A DNA stretch of 58,234 nucleotides from Bordetella parapertussis (GTDB taxonomy: Bacteria; Pseudomonadota; Gammaproteobacteria; Burkholderiales; Casimicrobiaceae). Below, piece by piece: positions 45,001 to 58,234 of the stretch. The stretch is from positions 1-58,234 of the forward strand of contig CALQLA020000035.1 of the NCBI GenBank assembly GCA_943331295.2, read 5' to 3'. The notes beneath the pieces are model-generated. The model was not told where the DNA came from, did no database searches, and saw only the letters and a list, made by a program, of their open reading frames with translations. Both the position numbers and the translations under genes were made by a program. The first letter of the stretch is position 1. Each line of letters opens with the position of its first letter.

Positions 45001-48000
45001 AACGCGGGCCGCTCGCGGATTTCGGGCGCCACGCCGGGCAACTCGCAGCCGGGCGTGCAGCTCGTCAGCAACGACTACCTGCTCGGCATCGACATGTCGT
45101 ACGAGCTGGACATCTGGGGCAAGTACAGGAGCGGCGCGCTGGCCGCGCAGAACGACCTCGTCGCCTCCCGCTACTACCGCGAGGTGGTGCGCATCACGGT
45201 GGCCGCCGACGTCGCCGCCGCGTACTTCCGGCTGCGCGCGGCGGACGCGGAGCTCGCCCTGCTGCGCGACACGCTGGCTTCGCGCAAGGACACCGTGCAG
45301 CTGCAGCGCGACCGCTGGGACGCGGGCCTGATCGGCGACTACGACCTGCGCCAGGCCGAGGCCGAGGTGTCGTCGGTCGTCGGCAACATCGCGCGCTCGC
45401 AGCAGGCGATCGGGCTGCTCGAGTCGGCGCTGGCCGTCCTGGTGGGCCGTTCGCCGCGCGCCGTGTTCACGCCGGAGGTCGGCCGCGGCAAGCCGATCGA
45501 GCTGGCCGCCGGGGTGCCGTTCCTGCCCGAGGGCCTGCCGTCGGGCGTGCTCGAGCGTCGCCCCGACATCCGGCGCAGCGAGGCGCTGTTGGCCGCGTCG
45601 GACTTGCGCATCACCGAGGCGCGCGCCGACTATTTCCCGGCGCTGACGCTGACCGGCCTGTACGGCTCGGAGTCGGCGGCGCTCGCCGACCTGTTCAACC
45701 CGCCAGCGGCGATCTGGCGCTTCGGGCTCGCGCTGGTGCAGCCGATCATCGGCATCAAGCGCGTCGACGCCGCCGTCGACGCCGCGACGGCGCGACGCGA
45801 CGCGGCGCTCGTCGACTACCAGCAGACGGTGCAGGGCGCGTTCCGCGACGTCCACGACGCGCTGGTCGTCAACCGCACGTCGCGCGAGATCCTGGCCGCC
45901 GAGTCGGCGCGCCGCGACCAGATCGCCGCGGCGCTCGACGTCGCGAACCTCCGCTACAGCGCCGGCCGCACGTCGTACCTCGAAGTGCTCGACGCGCAGC
46001 GCACGCTGCTCGTCGCCGACACCCAGCGGATCGCCGCCGCGCGCGACGCCCGGCTGTCGATCGTCGGGTTCGCGAAGGCCCTGGGCGGCGGCTGGAGCCC
46101 GGAGGTATTCGCCGCGGCGCAGTGAGCGGGCAGGGGGCGGGCGGCGGCTAGTCGCCTGCGCCCGCGGCGCCCGCATGCCGGCCCGGGGCGCTACACTCCC
46201 GATCGCGGCCGCCATCCCGGCGTTCGCGCCGACCGTCCCCGTCGCCCAGACCCGAACCGCCCGGATGCTGCCGCTGCCGCGCCCCTGCGCCGATTTCCTG
46301 TCGCGCCACCCGTGGCTCGCGTTCCTGCTGATGGGCGCGGCGTTCATCGCGTTCGGCTTCACGTCGGTCAACCTGTACGTGCTGCTCGCGGCCAACATCC
46401 GGCTCTTCATCGACTACGGGTTCATGGTGATCGAGGACGGTGCGCTGCGACAACTGGCCGAGATCATCGGGCTGCTGCTGCTCTCGGTGCTCTTCTACCT
46501 GCTGTTCGCCGGCTGCGAGCGGATCCTGGTGCGGCGGATCACCGAGCGCGCGCTGCGCGACCGGCCAGATTGAACACGAGGGGCGAGACCGCCCCGACCA
46601 CGGCGCGCGGACGCCACAACGAGGAGGGTTTCATGCTTGTGATCTGGGGGCGAGGCAATTCGGTCAACGTGCAGAAGGTGCTCTGCTTCTGCGAGGAGGC
46701 GGGGCTCGCCTACGAGCGCATCGACGCCGGCGGCGCGTTTGGCGTGGTGAACGGCGCGCACTATCGCGCGCTCAATCCCAACGGACTGGTGCCGACGATC
46801 GACGACGACGGGTTCGTGCTGTGGGAATCGAATGCGATCCTGCGCTACCTGGCGGCGAAGCACGCCGCCGGCGGCCTCTGGCCCGCCGACCCGCGCGCGC
46901 GCGCGCGCGCCGACCAGTGGATGACCTGGCACGACACGACGTTCTGGCCGGCGATCCGGCCGCTGTTCTTCGGCCTCGTCCGCCTGCCGCCCGAACAGCG
47001 CGACAAGGCGGCCGAGGAAGCGTCGCGGCAGCAGGCCGCCGACGCGCTGGCGCGGCTCGACGCGCACCTGGCGACGAGCGAGTACGCGGCGGGCGGCGCG
47101 TTCTCCGTGGCCGACATCGCGCTGGGCGCCGGCGTCTGGCGCTGGATGGCGCTGCCGATCGAGCGGCCGGCGCTGCGGCACCTGCAGCGCTGGTTCGACG
47201 CGCTGGCGCAGCGACCGGCGTACCGCAAGGCGGTGATGCAGCCATTGACGTGAGCCGGCGCGCGGTTTCCGCGACGTTGCCCGGGTTGAGCGCACGCGAA
47301 ACCCGGGTCGACCGTGCCCTCTCGCGCAACCCCCCGGGTTTCGCTGGCGCTCAACGCCGGGCTACGACACCGCGCCCGGCAGCGCTCAGCGCGGCTTCAG
47401 CTTGTAGAGCATCTCGCCGGCACGCGGCACGACGAGGACGCCTTCGCGCTCGCGCCCCATCCACGCGGCGACGTCGATCGTCGCCGGGTCGCGATAGCCG
47501 AGGTTGATCCGGCGGCACCGCTCGGGCGGGATCGCCGTTGCGAGCGTCACCTGGATGCGCGGCGTCTCGACGCCGGTGGCCTTGTCGTAGGTGCCGAGGC
47601 CCTTCACGTGCGTCGAGTGGGCGAGCACGCCACCGGGGTAGCCCGCGAAGCGGTCGGGCTGCGCCGTGAAGTAGTCGCGGCAGTGGTACCCGACCTCGTC
47701 CAGGATGCGGCCGTGCGTGTAGCTCACTTCGTCGATGTGCGGCGCGTAGATGATCACCTCGCCACTGTCGGCGACCACCGGCTCCATCTTGTACATGCCC
47801 TTGCCGGCGGTCCAGACGTCCTCGTACATCGCGGGCATCACCGAGAGCACCTGCCGGACCGGCGCGTCGAGCCAGACGATGTGCCTCTGCGCGGAGAGTT
47901 CGGACGCGCGCTGCCAGGCCTCCGTCGCGCTGCCGAAATAGAGGCCGGCAAGACCCGCGTGCGTGACCACGAGGGCAAGGCACGACGTCGGCACGCCGAC

Positions 48001-51000
48001 CATCGACGCCGCGCGGTCGATCACGGCGCGCACCGGCGTGTAGCCCGAGCCGATGACCTCGAAGTTGGTGATCAGCGCACCCAGCCAATGGGTGAAGTCG
48101 ATGATCTCGGCGCCGGCGATGCCGGGAAAGAAATACTTGTTGCCGCCGGAGAACCCGACGACCTCGTGCGGAAACACCGGTCCGCAGATGATGATCTGGT
48201 CGTAGTCGAAGATCCGCCGGTTGAGCGACACCGGCACCGGCTGCGCCAGGCGGCCGCCGGTGAGCGTCGCGATCTCGGCGGCCGGGATCTCGCCGATCCG
48301 CGCGAACGTCGCCGGATCGGCCCACTCGTGATTGAAGACCCGGGACGCGCCGACTTGGCCGTCGACCACCGGATGTCCGACCAGCGCGGAGAGCTGCGCG
48401 TCGGACATCGGCTGGTGGGTGCCGAGCGCCACCAGGAAGTCGAGCGCCGCGACCTTGCCGCCCAGGACCTCCTGGAACAGGCCGAACAGCAGCGGCATCG
48501 GCATCGTCCGCGTGCCGTCGGGAATGAGGAACAGCACGCGCTTGCCGTCGAGCGCGAGCGATCCGAGGCCGGCGCGGACGATGTCCCGCGTTTCGTCGGC
48601 GGTGAGAAAGCGGTCGGCGTATCCGGTTCCGATCATGACCCGAATCGTACATCCCGCGGGCGGCGTCCGATAGCCGTGGGCTCGCCGCGCGTCGCCTCGC
48701 CCGGCGCACGCGACGCTGGCGGCGGCACGGGGTAAACTCGCCGGCACGACGAGTGCCCCCGCGACGGCGGGCCGGCGCCAGCCAACGCGAAGCGAGGAAT
48801 CCCATGAGCGAATCCATGACCGGCCACACCGTGGAAGTCCTGTACGGCCGCACGGGACTGCACGTTCCGCTGCCGAGCGCAGCCCGGGCGACGGTGATCA
48901 GGAAGCCCACGCTGCCGAAGCTGCCCGACGCGCCGGCGGCGGTGCGCGCGGCGCTGCTGCAGCCGGTCGGCGCGCGCCCCTATGCCGAACTGGTGCGCGG
49001 GCGGAAGAGCGCATGCATCCTGATCTGCGACATCACGCGGCCGGTGCCCAACCGGCTGTTCCTGCGGCCGCTGATCGAGGGCATGCTGGCCGCCGGCATA
49101 CCGCAGGAGCGGATCACCGTGCTCGTCGCCACGGGCCTGCATCGGCCCAACGAGGGCGCGGAACTCGCCGAGGTCGTCGGCGATCCGTGGGTGTTCGAGC
49201 ACGCGCGCGTCGAGAACCATTTCGCGCGCGACGACGCGGCGCACGTCGACCTCGGCGCCACGCCGGGGCGGGCGACCCCCGTCAAGCTCGACCGCAGGTT
49301 CGTCGAGGCGGACCTGCGCATCGCGACCGGCCTCGTCGAGCCGCACTTCATGGCGGGCTATTCGGGCGGGCGCAAGGTGATCGCCCCCGGCATCGCGCAC
49401 GCCGACACGATCCGCACGTTCCACAGCGCGCGCTTCATGGAGGACCCGGCCGCGATCCAGTGCAACCTGGCCGGCAATCCGCTGCACGACGAGCAGCTCG
49501 CGATCGTCAGGATGCTGGGCGAGGTCTACGCGCTGAACACGGTGATCGACGAGGCGCGCGACCTCGTCCACGTCAATTTCGGCGAGGTGATCGCGAGCCA
49601 CCTCGCGGCGGTCGACTTCGTCGCCGCGAGCACGCGGCTGCCCGTGGGGCGCCGTTTCTCGACGGTGGTCACCTCCGCCGCCGGCGACCCGCTCGACAAG
49701 ACTTACTACCAGACGGTCAAGGGCATGGTCACGCCGCTCGACATCCTGGCGCCGGGCGGCACGCTGATCGTCGCGTCGGCGTGCTCCGAAGGCTTCGGCT
49801 CCGAGGAGTTTCGCGCCGCGCAGGGGCGGATGACGGCGCTCGGCCCCGACCGCTTCCTGCAGACGCTGCTCGCCAAGCGCCTCGCCGACGTCGACGAGTG
49901 GCAGACCGAGATGCAGCTGAAGTCGATGCGCGTCGGCCGCGTCCAGCTCTACACCACGGGGCTCGACGCGGAGGAGCGTCGCCTCACGGGCGTGGAGTCG
50001 ATCGATTCGATCGGGGAGGCGATCGCGGCGTCGCTCGCGCGCGGCGCTGATACGGCGGTCGCCGTGATCCCCGAGGGCCCCTATGTCGTCCCGGTCGTCG
50101 CCTGACGTCGCGGCGATGCCATTGCCGGCGTCGCTCGCGATCCATCTCGATCTCGTCGGCGGCATTGCCGGCGACATGTTCGTCGCGGCGATGGCCGATG
50201 CGCTGCCGGCACTCGCGACGCGGATGCTGGCCGAACTTGCATTGATCCAGCCCGCTGACCTCGGCATGCCGGCGTTCCCGGTTGGCTCCAGCGGCGGCCT
50301 GCGTGCGCGCCGCTTCGCGCTGCAGCCGCGTTCCACGGCGGGGGGCGCTTCCGTCCCGCACGATCACGGCGCCCACGATCACGGCGCCCACGATGAGGAT
50401 GCGCCGGACCATGACCACGGCACCGCCTACACCACGCTGCGCGGCCGGATCGCCGACTCGCGGCTGCCGGCGGGGACGCGGGCGCACGCGCTGGCGCTGC
50501 TCGACCTTCTCGCCCACGCCGAAGCCGACGTGCACGGCATCGGTATCGACGCCGTGCACTTCCACGAACTGGCCGACTGGGATTCGCTGCTCGACGTGGT
50601 CGCCGCCGGCTGCATCGCCGACGCGCTCGACGGCGCGGCGTGGACCGCGTCGGCGCTGCCGCTGGGCGGTGGCACGGTACGCACGCGCCACGGCCTGCTG
50701 CCCGTGCCCACGCCGGCCACCAGCGGGCTGCTGGTCGGCTACCCGTGGCGCGACGACGGCATCGGCGGCGAGCGCGTGACGCCGACGGGCGCCGCGATCC
50801 TGCGCCACCTCGTGCCGGCGGCCGCCTGCGGCGCGCGGCGCGGCGAAGGCCGCCTGCGTGCGGTCGGCACCGGCGCCGGGACCCGCGAGCTCGCCGGCGC
50901 GCCCAACCTCGTCCGCGCCTTCGTCGTCGAGCGCGCTGCCGCCGCGGACGCAGCGACATCGGCGGCGGATGCCGTGACGGTGATCGAATTCGACATCGAC

Positions 51001-54000
51001 GACATGAGCGGCGAGGAAATCGCGCTGGCAGCCGACCGCCTGCGCGCCGTTCCCGGGACGATCGACGTGTCGGTCGGCATGCGGCAGGGGAAGAAGGGCC
51101 GCCCGGTCGCGGATTTCCGGCTGCTGGCGCGACCCGACGCGCAGCACGACGTCGCGTGCGCCTGCTTTACCGAGACTTCCACGCTGGGATTGCGCCTGCG
51201 CGACGAGCGGCGCCGGACGCTCGCGCGTGCCGACATGGCGCTGCCCGTCGCGGGCGCGGTGCTGCAGGTAAAGGTGGCCGAGCGCCCCGGCGGGGCGCGG
51301 ACCGCCAAGGCGGCGCACGACGACGTGGCGGCCGCACCCGGCCTCGCGGCGCGGCGCGCCGCGCGCGCCGCCGCCGAGCGGCAGGCGGTGCCGGAGGAGG
51401 GCAAGTGAACGCCGTCGTCGCCGCCGATCCCGTGCTGCTGCGCCTCGTCGCGGCGGTGGACTGCCATGCCGCGCTCGCCGTCGCGGTCAGCGGCGGCGTC
51501 GATTCGATGACGCTGGCGCACGTCGTGCATCGCTTCGCGCGCGTGCCGGCGACGATGTACCACGCAACCGGGCCCGCGGTGCCGGCCGCCGCGCGCGGAC
51601 GCGTCGAGGCGCATGCGGCGCGCCACGGCTGGCGGCTGGTGCTGCTCGACGCCGGCGAGCTCGCCGACGAACGCTACCGCGCCAATCCGGTCGACCGCTG
51701 CTACTACTGCAAGTCGAACCTCTACGCGCGGATCGGCGAGGCGACCGCCGACACGATCGCGTCGGGCACCAACCGGGACGACCTCGCCGATTACCGGCCG
51801 GGCCTGCGCGCGGCGGCGGAGCAGCGGGTCGTGCATCCGTACGTCGACGCCGGCATCGCCAAGGCCGACGTCTACGCGCTGGCGCGGCGGCTGGGCCTCG
51901 CCGACCTGCAGGACCTGCCGGCGCAGCCCTGCCTGTCGAGCCGGGTCGAGACGGGCATTCCGATCGCGGCCCCCGACCTAGCGTTCATCGACGGCGTCGA
52001 GAGCGCGCTTGCCGCGGCGCTCGGCGCGGCGGCCACGCTGCGCTGCCGGCTGACGCACGCGGGCGTCGTCGTCGAGCTGGATGCGGCGGCGGATGCGGCG
52101 ACGGCGGCGACCGCCCGGGCCATCGCGGCCGCGGCGTGCGACGCCCAGGGGCGCCGCTTCGCCGGCGTGCGCGCCTATCGTCGCGGGGCAGCGTTCCTGC
52201 GGGTCGCCGCCGGTGACTGAGCACGTCCACGACTGGGCGCGCGCGGAGCGCACCGGCACCAGCGAGGCGGTGCTGTGCGCGCCGAAATCGCCGGCGCAGA
52301 TCGACGCGATCGCGCGCCATGCGGCCGGGCTCGGCCGCAGCGTGCTGTTCACGCGGCTCGGGCCGCGCAGGCACGGACGGCTGGCGTCCGACGTTCGCGC
52401 GTCCCTTGACTACGACCCGGTCTCGCGCACTGCCGTGCTGGGCGCGCCGGTGCCGGTCGCGCAGCCGGCGCGCATCGCGATCGTCTGCGGCGGCACGTCG
52501 GACAGCCCGGTGGCGCACGAGGCCCGCCGCACGCTCGCCTTCGAGGGCGAGGACGCGACACTCTTCGTCGACGTCGGCGTGGCGGGACTGTGGCGCCTCA
52601 CGGACCGGATCGACGAGATCCGCCGCCATCGCGTGGCGATCGCGATCGCCGGGATGGAGGGCGCGCTGTTCAGCGTGCTGGCGGGACTGGTCGCCTGCCC
52701 GGTGATCGCCGTCCCGCGCGCCGTCGGCTACGGCGTCGGCGCGCGCGGCAGGGTCGCGCTTCGCGCGGCGCTCGCGAGCTGCGCATCGGGGCTCGTCGTC
52801 GTCAACATCGACAACGGCTTCGGCGCGGCGCACGCGGCGTTGCGGATGCTGCGCGCCAGCGGCCGATCCGTGGACCCGTAGCCCGGGTTTCGCGTTCGCT
52901 CAACCCGGGCTACGGCCCGTGCGCCGTTCCGGCACGAGCCCGCTCGGCCGGAACATCAGGCAAAGGATGAACACCACGGCGATCAGCATCTCGCGCAGGG
53001 CCGCGTGCTGGACCGCGGTGAACGCCGGCAGCAGATGGCCGAAGAAGCGCGACGACTCGAGGATGCCGATCAGCGTGAACGCCCCCAGCACCGCGCCGCG
53101 CATGTTGCCGGTGCCGCCGATGGTGAGCGCGAGGAAGATGTAGATCGTGAACAGCGGCGCGAACACGTCGGGAGCGACGAACGACGTGTAGTGGCCATAC
53201 AGCGCGCCGGCAAGCCCCGCCAGCGCGGTGCTCAGCGCGAACGTCTTCAGCTTGAAGCGCACGACGCCCTTGCCGGCGACCGCGGCGACCTCGGCGTCGT
53301 CGCGGATCGCGCGCAGCACGCGCCCGTAGGGCGATTGCGCGAGCCGCGACGCCAGCAGGTAGGCCACCCCGAGCAGCACGATCATCAGCGCGAGGAACGG
53401 CAGCGCGAAGCTGTAGCCGTAGGTCCGCGCGAACGGCGCCGGGATGCCGGAGATGCCGTCCGATCCCTTGGTGAGCCAGATCTCGTTCATGATCACCAGC
53501 CGCACGATCTCGGCGAAGCCGAGCGTGACGATCGCGAGGTAGTCGTCGCGCAGGCGCAGCGTCGCGAACGTGAGCCCGGCGCCGGCCGCCGCGCCGGCCG
53601 CCATCGCGCAGACGATGCCCGCGGCGACGGGCCAGTGCAGCCCGGTCGTCACCAGCGCCGACGTGTAGGCGCCGATGCCGAAGAAGCCGGCGATGCCGAG
53701 GTTCACCATGCCGGTGAGCCCCCACGACAGGTTGAGGCTCACCGTCATCAGCCCGTAGATGCAGGCGAAGGTGGCCATCGCGATCAGGTATTGGTCCATG
53801 GTTGCCTGTCCTTGCCGGTCAGCGGCGCTCGCCCAGGAGTCCGCGCGGCCGGAACGTCAGGAACACCAGGATCAGCGCGAACCCGACCGCCGACTTGTAC
53901 GTCGCCGGCAGCGCGACCTGCGACAACTCCTCGGCGATCCCGATGACGAACGCGCCCAGCACCGCGCCGGGAATGCTGCCAAGGCCGCCGACGACCGCGG

Positions 54001-57000
54001 CGGCGAACACCGACAGCATGATCCGGAATCCGATCAGCGGGTCGATCGACGTGTCGATGCCGAGCAGGATGCCCGAGGCGCCGGCGAGGCCCATGCCGAT
54101 GAACACGACGAGCCGCGAGATCGCCTGCGTGTCGATGCCCTTGACGCCGGCGAGCGCCGCGTTGTCGGCCGTGGCGCGGACGGCGCGTCCCAACTGCGTC
54201 CAGCGCAGCGCCGCGAACAGCACTGCCATCACCGCGAGCGACCAGGCGGCGGTCTCGATCTGCTGCGTCCCGAAGCGCAGGCCCGCGAATTCCCAGTCGC
54301 GCAGCAGCGGCACCTTGAACGTGCGCAGCGCGTTGCCGAAGCCGAAGCGCAGCGCGTTCTCGAGGAACAGCGTCACCGCCACCGAGACGATCGCGAGCGT
54401 GATCGGCGCGGCGCCCTTGATCCGGCGAAACACCAGCGCGTCGGCCGCGATGCCGGCAAGTCCCGCGGCGAGGAAGCCGGCCGGGATCACCGCCCAGACC
54501 GGCCACCCGGCGAGGACATTGAGCGACCACCCGGCGAACGCGCCAACCGCGAGGTGACCGGAGACGCCGAAGTTGGGGAAGCCAAGCACGGCGAACATCA
54601 GCGTGAAGCCGATCGCCGGCATCGCCAGCACGGCGCCCGACAGGATGCCGTTGACGACGAGTTGCGCGAGTTCGAGGAGGAGGGTCATGGACGGGGCATC
54701 GGGTTCGCGCGCTAGCCGCCGAGGAACAGCCGACGGATGTCGGGGTCGGCGGCGAGCTCGCCGGCGGCGCCCTCGCGCGCGTTTCTGCCCAGCACCAGGA
54801 TGTAGGCACGATCGGAGATGTCGAGCGCCGCGAGCGCGTTCTGCTCCACCATCAGGATCGAGACGCCCGAGGCACGGATCGCGACGAGCGTGGCGAAGAG
54901 GTCCTCGGCGGCCTTCGGCGAAAGGCCCGCGGACGGTTCGTCGAGCAGCAGCAGCTTCGGCTGCGCCATCATCGCGGCCGCCACGGCGAGCGTCTGCCGC
55001 TGGCCGCCCGACAGCGTCCGCGCCGCCGCCCCCTGCTTGGCCCGCAGCACCGGGAAGCGGTCCATGATCTCCTCGATTCGCTCGGCGCGGCGCGCCGGCA
55101 GGAGATAGCCGCCGATCGCGAGGTTCTCGCGGACGCTGAGCGAAGGGAACGTGTTCTGCTCCTGCGGGACGAACGCCACGCCGCGCTGCGTGATCCGGCG
55201 CGTGGGCAGGGTGTCGATCCGGGTCCCCGCGAACGTCACGCTGCCGCGCCGTGCCTTGAGGATGCCTGCGATGACCTTGAGCAGCGTCGACTTGCCGGCG
55301 CCGTTCGGACCGATGATCGACACGATCTCCCCGGCATCGGCATGCAGCGAGATGCCCTTCAGGATCTCCTCGCTCGCCCCGTAGCCGGCCACGATGCCGT
55401 CGACGCTGATCAGTGCCACGCGCGCTTCCCGAGATAGGCTTCCTGCACCCGGGCATCCGCGGTGACCGCGGCGAACGTGCCTTCGACCAGCGTGCGGCCC
55501 TCGGCCATCACGATCACCGGATCGCACAGGTCGCGGACGAGCTCCATGTCGTGCTCGATGATCAGCACCGTCATGCCCTCGGCGGCGAGATCGCGGATGT
55601 GCCCGGCGATCACCCTGGTCAGGCTCGGATTGACGCCCGCGGCCGGTTCGTCCAGCAGGATCATCTTCGGCCGGGCCATGATCGCGCGGCCGATCTCGAG
55701 CAGCTTCTTCTGTCCTCCCGAGAGCTCCGCGGCAAGCTTGTCCGCGACGTCGGTGAGGCGCAGGCGCTCGGCAACGCGCAGCGCGTCGGCGCGCACGCGC
55801 GCCTCGACGTCGCGCGCGGCATGGCCGGGGAGGATCGCGCCGCGGACGGTCTCGCCGGGATTGCCCGGCGCGTACAGCATCAGGTTCTCCAGCACCGTGA
55901 GCCGCGGGAAGCCGCGCGCCACCTGGAAGCTGCGGACGAGCCCGGCGCCGGCACGCGCGTGCGACGGCCAGCGCGTGATGTCGCGGCCGTCGAACGTGAC
56001 GCGTCCGCGATCGGCGCGGATCATGCCGGAGACGACGTTGAACAGCGTGGTCTTGCCGGCGCCGTTCGGCCCGATGAGGCCGGTTATCGTTCCCGCCGCG
56101 ACGCCGAACGACACGCCGGACAGCGCGTGCAGGCCGTAGAAGGCGCGTTCGATGCCGTCGATGGCGAGGAGGTTCATGGGGTCGGCGGCACGCGGCGCCC
56201 GCGCGGCGTCGCTGCCGCGCGGGGGCCGTGCGCACGAGGGGTCAGGAAATCTCGATCGTCACGAGCTTGCCGCCCTTGGCCTGCTCGATCTTGAACTTGG
56301 CGTCGAGAATGTCGCCGTACTGGTCGAAGTCGAGGGAGCCGCTGGCGCCGTCGTAGTTGACCTTCTTGCCCTCGCCGATCAGCCTGATGCCGTCGAGCGC
56401 GTTGTCGACCACCGTGCCGCCGCCCTGGCTCACCTGCCGGATCGCGTCGCGGATCGCCGGGCCGGTCGCCTGCTTCGCCTGCGCGATCGCGAGGATCGTG
56501 ACGTTGATCATGTCGTAGGCCTGCGACTCGAACGGGCCGGGCTGCGCCACGCCGATCAGCTTCGCGAACCGGGCGTAGGCGGTGCCGTTGAGCGCCGGCG
56601 ACGGCGTTACCGCGTAGACGCCCTCGACCGCCTCGGCCGGGACGCTCTCCAGGAGCTTGGTGTTGACGCCGGTGCCGAAGCCGATCAGCGTGCCCTTGAA
56701 GTTCGAGCGGTAGATCTCGCGCAGCACGACGGCATTGTCGGCGACGAAGCCGCCCAGCAGGATCGTGTCGGGCTTCGCCTTCAGCGCCTTCTCGACCTCC
56801 GTGCGGAAGCTCGTCTTGGAGCCGTCGTAGATCTCGGATGCGAAGGGAATGTTCTTCGCCTTGCACATCGCCGCGACGGTGTCGATGTAGATCTGGGTGA
56901 ACGGCGTCTGCGGCCCGAGGAAATAGAGGTTCTTCGTGCCCTTGTCGATCGCCAGCTTGCCGAAGCGCGCGGCCTGCGCCGTGATGTTGGGCTGCGTGCG

Positions 57001-58234
57001 GATCAGGAAGCCCTGGTGCGGCAGCCGCGTGATGCTGTCGGCCGAGCCGACGATCGCGCACATGGTCTGGCTTTCCCAGCACACCGGGGCGACCGCCGCG
57101 GCGACCGACGACGCCCAGGGCCCGAGGATCGCGACCGCCTTGTCGACGTCGATCAGCTTCCGCGCGGCGCGGACCGTCGCCTCCGGGTTGGTCTGGTCGT
57201 CCTCGCTGACGAGGGTGATCTGGCGGCCGATCACGCCGCCGGCGGCGTTCACCTCCTTGACGACGGCGGTCATCGCGTCGCGCATCCCGGGACCGTAGAT
57301 GGAGCCCGCGCCGGTGAGCGGCGTCAGCGCGCCGATGACGATGGGCGGGCGCGCCTGCGCCAGCAGCGCGCGGGGCGCAAACAGGCCGGCGAGCGAGGCG
57401 ATGCCGGCGGTCTTCAGCAGCTTGCGGCGTGAAAGCGTGTGCAGTACGGTCATGGTCTTCCTCCTGGGGAATGTTGTCGGTCGTGAACGGATGCGGCTGC
57501 GCGACGTTTCACGGGTGGTGCCGCATTTCGACCGGCTGGCGCGACCGGGCGGATGCGTGCGTGCTTGCAATGGTTCATGGCGGGCCTGCCCCGCGGCTGC
57601 GGACGGGATGGGTCCGGCGGGCACCCTCCCGCGCGAGCGTGACGCCGGCCGCGACGCGATCCCAGGTCGCGGCGGTCACGCCCGCCTTGCGGAGCAGGTG
57701 CTTCTGGATTTTTTCGTTCGGCGTGCGCGGCAGGCCGGAAACGTACTCGACGTAGCGCGGCACCGCGAAGTAGGGTGCCCGGGCATCGCAATGGGCGATC
57801 AGCGCCACGGGGTCGGGGGCGCATCCGGGCCGGAGCACGACGCTGACCTTGATCTCGTGCTCGCCGGCCTCGACGTCCGAGCGCACCGACACGGCCGCGC
57901 ATTCGGCGACGTCGGGATGCGACAGCACGACCTGCTCGACCTCGTACGACGACACGTTCTCGCCGCGCACGCGCAGCGCGTCGTTCACGCGGTCGACGAA
58001 GTAGTACCAGCCCGCGGCATCGCGGCGCATGCCGTCGCCGGTGTGCCACCAGAGGTTGCGCTGCGCGCGCAGCGTGCCTTCCGGATTGGGCTCTTCGACG
58101 CTTGTCTACGGTAGAAAGGGATGGCTGACATCCCGGAAACTCTGTATCCACCTGGGTTCTTCGAGGACACAGGCGGGCACACGATATGGGAGCAACCATC
58201 CCGGTAGGGATTATGGGGTATCAGGGGCAGGTTA

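Overview
This window is about 58 kb of high-GC chromosome (long GC-rich ORFs on both strands, strong G/C third-position bias). It looks like a betaproteobacterium, probably Burkholderiales. That rests on gene content: a lexA-imuA-imuB/dnaE2 mutagenesis set, a Bug/TctC-type binding protein, a phasin, an L-threonate dehydrogenase-like enzyme, a branched-chain amino-acid-type (Liv) ABC operon and many short lipoproteins. The species cannot be named from this sequence.

Layout. 1-174 is the tail of an XdhC-like gene. 214-3426 (-) is dnaE2. 3688-5373 is an M14 carboxypeptidase, followed by an acid-phosphatase remnant, a cytochrome b561/SuoX-fold molybdoenzyme pair, an S9 peptidase and two tandem SHOCT-like lipoproteins. 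On the minus strand come a proline-rich TonB-like protein (9926-10867), imuB, imuA and lexA (11045-14053), a 2-hydroxyacid dehydrogenase and an HpcH/HpaI aldolase. Then follow a phasin, an AhpD-like remnant, a Bug protein/SDR pair, an APC permease/DUF1302 pair, an IS91-type transposase scrap, a Sel1-repeat protein, a haem-binding protein with five Ig-like repeats, a rhomboid protease, a small secreted protein, a threonate dehydrogenase and a DUF6481 protein.

30.5-36.8 kb is an accessory zone. It holds an NRPS adenylation/carrier remnant; a three-gene operon (periplasmic binding protein, HAMP membrane sensor without output domain, OFA-type MFS transporter); about 1.4 kb with no recognisable gene; and decayed island genes (DUF5681, a 41-residue protein, a frameshifted P4-type integrase) lying against a tRNA-Leu(UAA). 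After it come a UvrD-type helicase, an OsmC scrap, a TetR regulator with an AcrR-like operator, a full RND tripartite efflux operon, a small membrane protein and a GST.

47.4-52.9 kb is a complete lactate-racemase-type cluster: larA1 divergent from larA2-larC-larE-larB. 52.9-57.5 kb is livM-livH-livF-livG-livK on the minus strand. Upstream of it is an acyl-CoA ligase whose 5' part is cut off by a sequence sharing an 80-bp repeat with the accessory zone.

Two threads join distant parts. First, inverted repeats of the form CCGTA-N6-TACGG sit in front of both lexA and dnaE2, which suggests one LexA controls the split imuA-imuB/dnaE2 system. Second, a palindromic REP-like repeat (core CCCGGGTT..AACCCGGG ending in CTACG) occurs at six places. 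It is inside dnaE2 in frame, and it supplies the stop codons of imuA, the Sel1-repeat gene, larB and livM.
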